A stretch of 64,000 bases of DNA from Bryobacteraceae bacterium (lineage in GTDB: Bacteria; Acidobacteriota; Terriglobia; Bryobacterales; Bryobacteraceae): assembly GCA_030041495.1 (NCBI GenBank), contig JASHNT010000028.1, positions 45,812-109,811 of the forward strand. Direction: 5' to 3'. Under the pieces are notes generated by a model that was given only the letters and a program-made list of their open reading frames with translations, did not search any database and was not told the DNA's origin. Below, in pieces: positions 50,292 through 58,511 of the stretch (positions within the stretch are counted from its first letter, which is position 1; each line of letters starts with the position of its first letter). The position numbers and the translations under genes are program-made.

Positions 50292-50738
50292 CTAGTTGCC
50301 CTTCAGCTTGGAGCCGAGGCCGCGCTCTAGCCCCAGCATCGCTTCGGCGATTCCCTCAACCGCGCGTTCCTCGCTGCCGCGGCTGGCTTGCCCACGTGGC
50401 AAGGACGACAAGTCCAAATGGACCAGCTCATGCACGATGGTCAGCTCCATGTCGTCCAACATCGCGGGATACGGCAGTTGATAATCGGCTGGATCCAGCA
50501 CCCACATCACCGCCGTCTTCTTGCTTTTGTCCCACCGGATGCCTCCCAGAGTTTTGGGTGGAAGGTCGGAAAGGCGGGTGAAGACAATCGAGATTTTCCA
50601 GTCGTCCAATTTCAGGCGCGGTTGCCAAAAGGAGAGCTTCTGTTCGGCGAACTGCTGTGGAGTGGGAGCGGGTGCGGTCTGAGCGAACGCAGCCAGACCG
50701 AGCATGCAACCGACCGCCACAATCCAGCCTTTTACCAT
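50292..50738 (-). CDS. Small exported zincin-like metallopeptidase candidate
   Basis: 148 residues with a signal peptide (WIVAVGCMLGLAAFAQ). Zinc motif HELVH at 103-107 (TIVHELVHLDLSSLP) followed by a Glu-rich helix (SEERAVEGIAEAML) that could give the third ligand. The arrangement resembles minimal SprT/WSS-like zincins, but no close family was recognised. A promoter with TATACT lies 8 nt before the ATG. Confidence 0.7.
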   Translation of the reverse strand: MVKGWIVAVGCMLGLAAFAQTAPAPTPQQFAEQKLSFWQPRLKLDDWKISIVFTRLSDLPPKTLGGIRWDKSKKTAVMWVLDPADYQLPYPAMLDDMELTIVHELVHLDLSSLPRGQASRGSEERAVEGIAEAMLGLERGLGSKLKGN

Positions 50739-50746
50739 TGACTGGC

Positions 50747-50776
50747 AGTATAGAGACAGTCGATTGCGGCACGCAA
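50747..50776 (-). promoter_or_regulatory. Promoter of the zincin-like gene
   Basis: On the minus strand TTGCGT (50776-50771) and TATACT (50752-50747) are separated by 18 nt. The -10 ends 8 nt before the start codon, indicating a leaderless mRNA. Confidence 0.5.
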
Positions 50777-50855
50777 TCGAAAGGCGTGATGCCTTCCATT
50801 TATAATTTTTTGATCCAACTAAACAGCTATCGCGCCGTGAGTTAGCGAAATCTTC

Positions 50856-51689
50856 TCAAGGCGGAACGACCCCTTCCACCGTTCGCATAAAAAGCGCAAG
50901 CCTTTCCAGACCGCTCTCAACCCAATCCCGGTACGCGGCTTCTGCGTTCAGGTATTCCCGCTCTGTAGTGAACCCGGCTGCGGCGATGGCCGGGCCAATG
51001 GTATTGGCGACGCGGGTCCAGATACCCGCGGAATCGGCGAAATCGGGATCGCCGCGGCGGACGATTTCATCGCTGACATGGACTTGAATCGCGCCCAGTC
51101 CGGCTGCGCGAAACAAGCCGGGAAGATGATCGGCCATGCGGTTGTCCCAGCCGTTGGCAGTCCGCCAATCGAGAAAGGCGCGATAGAACTGGGCGAACTC
51201 CGGCGGCGCATCGGGTTCCCAGCGATTGTTTTCGTGATTGTAGTCGAGCGCGATCACGCATCCGCCGGGCTTGGCAGCGGCCTTCATTTTCTCGATGGCC
51301 AGGGCAGGATCGGCGATCCACTGCAACGTACGCGCGGCATTGACTACGTCGAATTGGGCGCGGTAGCCCAGGCTGAGAACGTCGCCGGACTCGAATCGGA
51401 GATTGGGAATATCCGCGTGACGCTGCCGGGCAACCGCAAGGTTATCCGTGTCGCGGTCCAGCCCGATGACTGGTCCGGCGACTTCTCCGCTGGCCACCGC
51501 TGTGGCAATTCCGGCGGTGATCGCTCCGGTTCCACAGCCGATGTCAAGCAGGCTCATGCCGGGACGTAGGATCTCGGCAAGTCTGCGGTGATCGCGCGCC
51601 AAGGTTCGGCGGTTGAGGATGGCAGGATCGGAGCGATGGGATTGGGCGCTCACCCGCTTACTTCGGTTATTAGCTCTCGGCCCACTCAC
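50856..51689 (-). CDS. Class I SAM-dependent methyltransferase
   Basis: 277 residues. The SAM-binding motif I LLDIGCGTGAIT (about 48-59) is followed by VIGLDRDTDNLAVARQRHAD, LRFESGDVLSLGYRAQFDVV and GGCVIALDYNHE. This is the UbiE/Methyltransf_11/25 type; the substrate is unknown. GTG 51689 overlaps the preceding gene by 20 nt; GTG 51653 would avoid overlap and is equally possible. Co-transcribed with the gene to the right. Confidence 0.85.
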   Translation of the reverse strand: MSGPRANNRSKRVSAQSHRSDPAILNRRTLARDHRRLAEILRPGMSLLDIGCGTGAITAGIATAVASGEVAGPVIGLDRDTDNLAVARQRHADIPNLRFESGDVLSLGYRAQFDVVNAARTLQWIADPALAIEKMKAAAKPGGCVIALDYNHENNRWEPDAPPEFAQFYRAFLDWRTANGWDNRMADHLPGLFRAAGLGAIQVHVSDEIVRRGDPDFADSAGIWTRVANTIGPAIAAAGFTTEREYLNAEAAYRDWVESGLERLALFMRTVEGVVPP

Positions 51690-52302
51690 GCTCCAGCATC
51701 TTGGAGTATTCGCCGGATGCGAAGATTTCGAACTCGAAGCCCAGGTCTTCGATGCTGGAGTACGCGACCTGATTCTGGCGGCTGAGGAACAACTGATCGG
51801 CGTAGCGGTAGTAGTTGCGGACGAATTCGTCGGAGAGATGGCGGCGCTCCGGCGCAGAGCCCAGCAGCGTATTCAGGCCCAGCGCTCGCGTGAAGATGGA
51901 GCGGTAATCCGCCACACCCCACCGCTGGAGCTTGGCCTGCACGCCCGCGGGAGTGTGATTCACCAGCATCGCCGCGAAACTTTGGAAGCGGATGCCGCTG
52001 TCGCGCAGGTCGGGCTGGCGCGCGATATGTTCCAGGCATTGCTCGATCCAGCGGACCAGGTCCTTGCCCACGTAGAACAGCATCAGGATTTCGGAAAAAC
52101 GGCCGTCGAGCAGGGCGCGATCCAGGTCCTCCTCCGTCATTTCGCCCTGCGGCAGCAAGCCTTGCAGCATCAGGTTGGCGCGCTGGCTCTGCTTCAGCTT
52201 ATCCTGGCCACCGGCTTCGGCGAAGGGGTGCAGGATCAGCGGAGGGAGGTTGCGCGTGGTGTCCGATAGCTTGGGCTGGATTTGGGTCGCCGAAGAGTTC
52301 AT
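51670..52302 (-). CDS. Conserved-looking protein of unknown function
   Basis: About 210 residues, mainly helical, no signal peptide or membrane segment (LPPLILHPFAEAGGQDKLKQ; ILMLFYVGKDLVRWIEQCLE; YRSIFTRALGLNTLL; FVRNYYRYADQLFLSRQNQ). No family recognised. ATG 52302 follows AAAGG at 8-nt spacing and is preferred over GTG/ATG starts up to 52326. It overlaps or nearly abuts the methyltransferase gene. Confidence 0.7.
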   Translation of the reverse strand: MNSSATQIQPKLSDTTRNLPPLILHPFAEAGGQDKLKQSQRANLMLQGLLPQGEMTEEDLDRALLDGRFSEILMLFYVGKDLVRWIEQCLEHIARQPDLRDSGIRFQSFAAMLVNHTPAGVQAKLQRWGVADYRSIFTRALGLNTLLGSAPERRHLSDEFVRNYYRYADQLFLSRQNQVAYSSIEDLGFEFEIFASGEYSKMLEREWAES

Positions 52303-52337
52303 TGTGTGGGCCTTTGTTCTAGCCAAAGTATGCCAGA

Positions 52338-54200
52338 TTAACGCCGTTCGGTGAGCAGTACTTTGGCCTCAATCGTCTGGGACCCTCGCAGCACCTTCAC
52401 CAGTACTACATCGCCGGGTTTTTTGGCCCGAAGGGCATAGGTGAAATCGTACAAATTACCAATTTCTTTACCGTCGAACTCAATTAAAATGTCGCCGGCC
52501 TTCAAACCTGCCATGGAGGCGGGACTTCCGTCGATCACGTCAGCGAAGCGTACTCCCTTGGGAGGCTCGTCGAAATCCGGCACACTGCCGAAGTTCGGCC
52601 CGTAGCCCGAACCCCCTCCTCCACCTCCGGCAGACGGCTCCTTCGGCTCCGTCGTACGGACGAATTGCGGACGGCCCGGTGCCGAGTCGAGCTGGTCCAC
52701 CACTTCGGATACGTAGCCGAGCAGCTTGGCGGCGTCGGGCGCATTGATCTTGTCGGCAGTATCGCTGGGCTTGTGATAGTCGCCGTGCAGGCCGCTAAAG
52801 AAGAACAGCACGGGGACGCTCTTGATGGTGAACGACATGTGGTCGCTGCCGCCGTAGCCCAGGTTTTCCGAAAGATCGAACTTGAACCCGGGCGGCGCCG
52901 GGATGTCATCGATCAGCTTGGCGAGCGTGGTTCCGGTGCCGGTTCCGTTGACATAAACCTTGCCGTCGCGGATGCGGCCGATCATGTCCATGTTGACCAT
53001 CGCTACCGCGTCTTTGAGCGGAAGCAGAGGATGGTTCACGTAATAACTGCTGCCCAGCAGGCCCAGTTCCTCGCCCGCGAACGTCAGGAAGAGAATGCCG
53101 CGCTTGGGCTTGGGCTGGTGCGAATACCAGCGCGCCAGCTCGATCACGCCGGCCGTGCCGGAAGCGTTGTCGTCCGCGCCCGGATGGATGGTTCCAATCT
53201 GCGAAGGCGCCAGCGAATGCTCATCGCCCAGGCCCAGATGGTCGTAGTGCGCGCCGATAACGACGTACTCCGAGGTTGAGCCGGGAAGATAAGCTTCCAC
53301 ATTGTGCACGGTCTTCACATCATGCTCGACGTCCACGGAAAGATTCACCGTCAGCTTGGTCAAGGCGAACGATTGGGGCTTGAGGTCCTTGTCGATATCG
53401 GCTTCGATCTGGTGCAAGTCGCGGCCCTCGGCCTTGAGCCAAGCCTCGGCGTCGGCTTCTTTCACTTGCACGAAAACCACTCCGGAATCGGTGGGGCCGG
53501 TGGCAGTTCCGAAGGTCAGCAGCTTATCGGATTCTTTGGGATGAGCGGGAGTGTCATTGATGAGGATGACTCCACGGGCTCCATGCACTTTGGCATTAGA
53601 GGCTTTTTCGGCGAACGTAGCGTGGCTGGTGAGATCCTTGCCAAAGACGCTCTTGTCATTGTTTTCCTGCGGCTGATGGCGCAGAATTAGGACAACCTTA
53701 TCCTTGACATCGAGGCCCGCGTAGTCGTCGTAGTGCAGATCGGGGGCGGTGATGCCATAGCCCGCGAAAACGACTCCTCCGGTAACCGTCGCGGATGAGG
53801 AAAAGCTGAACGGCACGTAGTCGCGTCCATCGCCGAGAGTCGCGGCAGCGCCCGCGTCTTCCGTGGAAAAGCGGTTATTGGGACCGAGGTGCGCGTTGAC
53901 GGTAACGGTGAAGGGTTGAAGATAGTCGTTGCCGCTGACCGGTTTCAGACCGAAGGATTTGAACAGTCCGGCGATGTAGTTCGCGGCTTTTTCAAGCTCG
54001 GGCGAACCGGTCGCGCGGCCCTTCAATTCGGGCGAAGCCAGATATTTGATTTCGGAAAGATACGTCTGCGGGTTGACGGGAGCGGGAGTGGGCGCGAAAG
54101 CTAGCGCGCCGGTGCACAAAACGAGTAGGCCGCACAGCGGCCAAGTCCCGCGTAAGCGGGCTACTTTTTGATGATGCTGGGACTCGGAAGGGTGCAACAT
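52338..54200 (-). CDS. Exported M28 aminopeptidase with PA and PDZ domains
   Basis: 620 residues. Signal peptide (LCGLLVLCTGALAFA), a PA-type insertion (about 125-260: GVVFAGYGITAPDL; GVILINDTPAHP) and a zinc aminopeptidase core with IGAHYDHLG, DDNASGTAGVIELA, FAGEELGLLGS, VNMDMIGR and SDHMSF supplying the two-zinc ligands. A C-terminal PDZ domain follows (GVRFADVIDGSPASMAGLKA; GDILIEFDGKEI) after a Gly-rich linker. It overlaps the DsbA-like gene by 40 nt. It probably cleaves amino-terminal residues from peptides in the periplasm. Confidence 0.93.
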   Translation of the reverse strand: MLHPSESQHHQKVARLRGTWPLCGLLVLCTGALAFAPTPAPVNPQTYLSEIKYLASPELKGRATGSPELEKAANYIAGLFKSFGLKPVSGNDYLQPFTVTVNAHLGPNNRFSTEDAGAAATLGDGRDYVPFSFSSSATVTGGVVFAGYGITAPDLHYDDYAGLDVKDKVVLILRHQPQENNDKSVFGKDLTSHATFAEKASNAKVHGARGVILINDTPAHPKESDKLLTFGTATGPTDSGVVFVQVKEADAEAWLKAEGRDLHQIEADIDKDLKPQSFALTKLTVNLSVDVEHDVKTVHNVEAYLPGSTSEYVVIGAHYDHLGLGDEHSLAPSQIGTIHPGADDNASGTAGVIELARWYSHQPKPKRGILFLTFAGEELGLLGSSYYVNHPLLPLKDAVAMVNMDMIGRIRDGKVYVNGTGTGTTLAKLIDDIPAPPGFKFDLSENLGYGGSDHMSFTIKSVPVLFFFSGLHGDYHKPSDTADKINAPDAAKLLGYVSEVVDQLDSAPGRPQFVRTTEPKEPSAGGGGGGSGYGPNFGSVPDFDEPPKGVRFADVIDGSPASMAGLKAGDILIEFDGKEIGNLYDFTYALRAKKPGDVVLVKVLRGSQTIEAKVLLTERR

Positions 54201-55093
54201 TTCTCCTCATCTTCCTTGAGCTTGGCCTGCTGATCGATTTCTAGCGCGATCAACTGCTGCAGAGTGCCCCACTGCGCGTACTGATCCATCAGTTTGCGGC
54301 CGTTGAGGTACAAGGTCGGCGTGCCGTCGACTCCCAACGCGTGGCCCATCGCCTCGGTGCGATTCACTTCGTCGCCGGTGGCTTTGCTGTCGATGCAGCG
54401 GCCAAGCTGCACGGCATCAACGCCGGCCGATTGCGCCCACTCCGTCAGCTTCGCGTTGTAGTTGTCGGGATTGATCTCGGTCTGATGCTCATAGATCCAA
54501 TCGTGATACTTCCAAAAGGCGTCTTCGCTCTGGCGGTAAATGCAGCGGCCGGCGATAGCGGCCTCGCGCGCCCAGGGATGGATCGATTCGAGCGGAAAAT
54601 CCAGGAAGTAGACGCGCACCTTGCCCGGGAAAGTCGCGGGGATGTTCTGGCGCAGCGTGCCGGCTTCCTCCTTGCAATAGGGGCATTCGAAATCGCCGAA
54701 GACCACGAGGGAAACCGGCGCGTCCGCTGCGCCGTAGGCCGGCTGTTTGTCGGTCTTGATCTTATCCAGGTTGGCCTGGAACGGGCTAGAATTCAGATCG
54801 TAGATATCGCCCTTGAAAATCTTCTGCCCGTCCGGCGACATGTAGTAGGTCTGATCCAGGTGCTGCTGGTTGTAAGAGAGATGCACGTCCAGCTCATTGA
54901 ATTCCGGCATGTCGGCCGCGGGCTTGGGATCGTCGATCTTGACGGTAATGATCGAAGGCCACGCCTCCAGCCGTCGCAAGTAGGATTCGACCTTGGCCTT
55001 ATCGATCGACGTGGCCTTGTCGGCAGGTTTCTGCGCGAGGCCGATCGAGCAGGATGCCAGCAGCGTGGCGAACAAGGACAGGGCAGTTTTCAT
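54161..55093 (-). CDS. DsbA-like thioredoxin-fold protein
   Basis: 310 residues. The signal sequence contains a possible lipobox (LASC, about residues 12-15). A substrate-binding-like N-terminal region (about 35-110) precedes a DsbA/Thioredoxin_4 domain with the active site CPYC at 137-140 (FGDFECPYCKEE), HPWAREAAIAGRCIYRQ, and cis-Pro region VDGTPTLYLNGRKL. It resembles DsbA-like oxidoreductases of the BDB-type exported group. A good SD (GGAG) precedes the ATG. It is co-transcribed with the M28 peptidase. Confidence 0.9.
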   Translation of the reverse strand: MKTALSLFATLLASCSIGLAQKPADKATSIDKAKVESYLRRLEAWPSIITVKIDDPKPAADMPEFNELDVHLSYNQQHLDQTYYMSPDGQKIFKGDIYDLNSSPFQANLDKIKTDKQPAYGAADAPVSLVVFGDFECPYCKEEAGTLRQNIPATFPGKVRVYFLDFPLESIHPWAREAAIAGRCIYRQSEDAFWKYHDWIYEHQTEINPDNYNAKLTEWAQSAGVDAVQLGRCIDSKATGDEVNRTEAMGHALGVDGTPTLYLNGRKLMDQYAQWGTLQQLIALEIDQQAKLKEDEEKCCTLPSPSIIKK

Positions 55094-55204
55094 GAGGCTC
55101 CTGATCCTCTATTATGCTGTATCTAGATCTTACATGGGTCAGCCGCAGATGCGCGCAAAGGAAGGAGTGCGTTCGTTCGCCTGTATCGCGGAACGGGCGC
55201 CCCG

Positions 55205-55210
55205 TATACT
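55205..55210 (+). promoter_or_regulatory. Probable -10 element of the GT39 gene
   Basis: TATACT ends 6 nt before the TTG start at 55217, with no SD. A leaderless message starting with UUG is implied if the start is right. Confidence 0.35.
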
Positions 55211-55216
55211 GATAGA

Positions 55217-56659
55217 TTGCCGCGAACCTGGTTACTCCTGCCGCTCCTGCTGCTGTATCTTTACAAACTCGGCGGGGCGGGGTTCGGGCTCGACCCGGAT
55301 GAGCCGCGATACGCCTCCATCGGGCGGGAGATGGCGCGATCGGGGGACTGGGTTACGCCGCGTCTGAACGGCGAGCCGTGGTACGAAAAGCCACCGCTGC
55401 TGTATTGGATGACCGGCGCGGCCACCAAGCTCGGACTGCGCGACGAATGGGCCGCGCGGCTCCCCGTAGCGCTGTTGAGCCTCGCGTTCCTGATCTTTTT
55501 TTTCGCTATTGTCGAGCGCGAATTCTCCGCACGCACGGCGATGCTGGCCACGGCGATCCTGGGAACTTCGGCGGGCTGGGTCGGCTACAGTTTCGTCGCG
55601 GTGACGGATTTGCCGATGGCCACGCTGTTCAGCGCGGCGATGCTGATCGCGCTGTTCGATACGCGCCCGCGCCGCGGACGGCCCGGAGGCAAGCTGCCGA
55701 TCGCGGGGGGATGGATCGCGGGAGTGCTGCTAGGACTCGCCATTCTGGCGAAAGCCTTTCTCCCCGCGGCTCTATTCATACCGGTGTGGCTGATCGCGCG
55801 AGGCAAACGGCTGGCGATCATCGCCGGCGCTGTTCTCGTCGCCGGTCCGTGGCACCTGTGGATGTGGCTGAAGCATGGGCACGCGTTTTGGGACGTGTAC
55901 TTCTGGCAGCAGCAAGCGGGACGGTTCAGTTCCGCTGCACTGCATCATGCCCAACCGTTCTGGTTCTATCTCGCGGTGTTGCCGCTGGGATTGTTCCCCT
56001 GGACGCCTTTGTTCGCGCTGCTGGCCCGCAAGAAGATGTATGACGACCTACGCGTGAGCTCCCTGGCGATTTGGATCGCGCTGGCGATCGCATTCCTCTC
56101 GGTGTTTTCCAACAAGCTGCCCGGCTATTTGATGCCGTTGCTGCCGGCCATGGCGATCGTGCTCGCCGTGGCGCTGGAAAAAGCGCCGGAGCAGCAGTGG
56201 TGGATCGCGGGGTGCGTTTTGCTGCTGGCTCTGGCGCCCTCGATCGCAGCGGCATTGCCTCAGGCGCTGGTTGCCGGATTCACGCACACTCACTGGCCCG
56301 TCAGGGCGATTGCCCTGCCCCTGGTTGTGCCCGCGGCTGCGGCCGCCTGGTGGCTGGCGTGGCGCAAACAGCCGGCCCTTTCGATCTTGGCTGCCGCTCT
56401 CGCAGCCGTGATCGCTGCAGGTTATCTTAAGGCCGCGACGCTGCCGGTGTTAGACCAGCGCCTCGCCGCCCGAAATTTCTGGCAAACTTATGGCAGTCAA
56501 CTGGCCGGCGCCTGCTTCGATCCAGGTACGGCCCGGCAATCGCTCTACGGGCTGGAGTACTACGCCAACCGGGAGTTTCTCGAATGTCCGCCTCGCCCGG
56601 TGGATTTGCGAATTGTGTCGACCCAGCAAGGGCTTGCGTTGGCGCCGAAATCGCCGTAA
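55217..56659 (+). CDS. GT39/ArnT-like membrane glycosyltransferase
   Basis: 480 residues with about 11-12 transmembrane helices. The first periplasmic loop carries the DPDEPRYASIGREMARSGDW signature with acidic catalytic-site residues, followed by WYEKPPLLYWMTG, typical of the PMT/GT39 (ArnT-like) family. These enzymes transfer sugars from polyprenyl-phosphate donors to lipid or protein on the outer face of the inner membrane. The acceptor is unknown. TTG is the only start near the signature. Its stop lies 29 nt before the nitrite/sulfite reductase ATG. Confidence 0.85.
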   Translation: MPRTWLLLPLLLLYLYKLGGAGFGLDPDEPRYASIGREMARSGDWVTPRLNGEPWYEKPPLLYWMTGAATKLGLRDEWAARLPVALLSLAFLIFFFAIVEREFSARTAMLATAILGTSAGWVGYSFVAVTDLPMATLFSAAMLIALFDTRPRRGRPGGKLPIAGGWIAGVLLGLAILAKAFLPAALFIPVWLIARGKRLAIIAGAVLVAGPWHLWMWLKHGHAFWDVYFWQQQAGRFSSAALHHAQPFWFYLAVLPLGLFPWTPLFALLARKKMYDDLRVSSLAIWIALAIAFLSVFSNKLPGYLMPLLPAMAIVLAVALEKAPEQQWWIAGCVLLLALAPSIAAALPQALVAGFTHTHWPVRAIALPLVVPAAAAAWWLAWRKQPALSILAAALAAVIAAGYLKAATLPVLDQRLAARNFWQTYGSQLAGACFDPGTARQSLYGLEYYANREFLECPPRPVDLRIVSTQQGLALAPKSP

Positions 56660-56688
56660 TATGATATTGTCGATAGGGAAGGACTATT

Positions 56689-58437
56689 ATGGCAACCGCG
56701 GACATAGTCACTGAACGGCAACTGGCGCAAGAACAATACGATAGAATCGTTCGCCAAGATATCGAGCTGTTCCGAAGCCAAGCCAATGCGTTCCTCTCCG
56801 GGCAGATAACGGCCGATGAGTTCCGCGCTTTCCGCCTGCGGCGCGGCATCTACGGCCAACGCCAGGAAGGTGTCCAGATGGTGCGCACCAAGATCCCGGG
56901 CGGACGGCTGACCGCGGACCAGATGCGGCAACTGGCTCGCGTTGCGGATGAGTATGGCGGGGGCAAAGGGCACCTGACCACGCGCCAGAACATACAGTAT
57001 CACTTCGTGCCGCTCAGGCGGGTTCCGGATTTGCTGCACCTGCTGGCCGATGTGCGGCTGACTACGCGCGAAGCGTGCTACAACACGGTTCGGAATGTGA
57101 CGGCGTGTCCGCTTTCCGGGCTGCACGCCGAAGAGCTGTTCGAGGTCCAGCCTTATGCGCGGCGTCTGGCGTTTGCGTTCCTGCACAAGGAACTGACCGA
57201 CGCCATGCCGCGCAAATTCAAGGTCTCCTTCTGTGGCTGCCCCGAGGACTGCATGGCAACGGCGATCAACGACGTTGGCCTGCGGCCGGTGATTCGGGAC
57301 GGCGTGCGCGGGTTCCGCATGACGATAGCCGGAGGTCTGGGTCCGCTGCCCACCGAAGCCAAGCTGCTGCACGAATTCTTCCCGGCCGAGGATGTCGTGA
57401 GGCGGGTGGAGGCCGTGCTGCGAGTGTTCAATGAACACGGCAATCGCAAGGACAAGAATACGGCTCGCCTCAAGTTCGTGATGCGCAAGCGCGGATTCGA
57501 GTGGCTGCGTGACGCGATCGAAGAGCGATATCAGGAGATCGTCAGCTACGGCGGCATTTCGATCCCGGAAGAGGTTCCGGAGTACTTTGGTGGTTTTCAA
57601 CCACAACCACCACCGAAAGGCTCGGGGCAGTTTCTGCCGATGTACAATCCTTCGTCCGAGTTTCAGGAGTGGAAGCAGACCAACGTAGCTCGGCAGAAGC
57701 ACGCCGGTCATGTGATCGTGACGGTGCGGGTGCAGCAGGGCAACCTGACCGGCGGCCAGATGCGCGGCCTGGCCAGCCTGAGCGAGCAGGCAGGCGACGG
57801 CAGCCTGCGTGTGACCATGAACCAGAACATCCTGCTGGCGTGGGTTCCGGAAGGCGCGCTGACGCGGGTCTACGGAATTCTGACGGAGCTGGGATTGAAC
57901 GCGTCCGGCGCAGAGGAGATTAGCGACACGCTGACCTGCCCAGGCGCCTACAGTTGCAACTTGGGATTGACCAAGTCCATGAATCTGGGCGCGGCGCTAA
58001 CCGAGACCGTTCGCCACGAATCGGACGCGCTGGTGCGGAAGCTGCGCATCAACATCAGCGGCTGCCCTAATTCTTGCGGCCAGCACTGGATCGCGGACAT
58101 CGGCTTCTACGGCAACGCCCGCAAGATAGAAGGCCGGGAAGTCCCGTATTATCTGATGCTTCTGGGCGGAACCTCGCACGAGTTCGGCATCGCCATCCAG
58201 AGCCTTCCGGCCAAGCTAGCGCCAATTGCCGTAGAGCGCGTTTTAGCGCACTACAAGCAAAACCGGCAGGAGGGAGAAACCTTCCGGGCCTACGTGATGC
58301 GCTACAAGGCTGAGTTCTTCAAGCAACTCACCGCCGATCTGGTGAAACCTGCCACCGGCGATCCGGAGATGTTCATGGATTGGGGCGACCAGGAGGCATT
58401 CTCGCTCAAGCTCGGCCGTGGAGAATGCGCGGCTTGA
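56689..58437 (+). CDS. Ferredoxin-type nitrite/sulfite reductase
   Basis: 582-residue sirohaem and [4Fe-4S] enzyme for six-electron reduction of nitrite or sulfite. It has the duplicated NIR_SIR ferredoxin-like half-domains (GVQMVRTKIPGGRL near 65; HVIVTVRVQQGNLTGGQM near 345) and cluster-binding Cys at C417, C423 (CPGAYSC), C459 and C463 (CPNSC). Extra Cys occur in the first half (TACPLSG; FCGCPEDC). Sulfite and nitrite enzymes cannot be separated reliably by eye. An SD (GGAAGGA) precedes the ATG. The sirohaem branch (hemA-hemC-sumT) follows 3 kb downstream. Confidence 0.92.
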   Translation: MATADIVTERQLAQEQYDRIVRQDIELFRSQANAFLSGQITADEFRAFRLRRGIYGQRQEGVQMVRTKIPGGRLTADQMRQLARVADEYGGGKGHLTTRQNIQYHFVPLRRVPDLLHLLADVRLTTREACYNTVRNVTACPLSGLHAEELFEVQPYARRLAFAFLHKELTDAMPRKFKVSFCGCPEDCMATAINDVGLRPVIRDGVRGFRMTIAGGLGPLPTEAKLLHEFFPAEDVVRRVEAVLRVFNEHGNRKDKNTARLKFVMRKRGFEWLRDAIEERYQEIVSYGGISIPEEVPEYFGGFQPQPPPKGSGQFLPMYNPSSEFQEWKQTNVARQKHAGHVIVTVRVQQGNLTGGQMRGLASLSEQAGDGSLRVTMNQNILLAWVPEGALTRVYGILTELGLNASGAEEISDTLTCPGAYSCNLGLTKSMNLGAALTETVRHESDALVRKLRINISGCPNSCGQHWIADIGFYGNARKIEGREVPYYLMLLGGTSHEFGIAIQSLPAKLAPIAVERVLAHYKQNRQEGETFRAYVMRYKAEFFKQLTADLVKPATGDPEMFMDWGDQEAFSLKLGRGECAA

Positions 58438-58449
58438 TCGAAAACATTT

Positions 58450-58501
58450 GCCGCGAATGCACGCAAATGAACACAAGTCTTTGTTTGCGTGAATTCGCGG
58501 C
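58450..58501. terminator. Long near-perfect hairpin between convergent genes
   Basis: 18-bp arms with one mismatch (58450-58467 and 58484-58501; core GCCGCGAAT...ATTCGCGGC) and a 16-nt loop that can pair further. It lies between the reductase and AAA+ gene stops, so it fits a bidirectional terminator. The sequence also looks like a dispersed extragenic element. Confidence 0.6.
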
Positions 58502-58511
58502 TAGAACCGCA

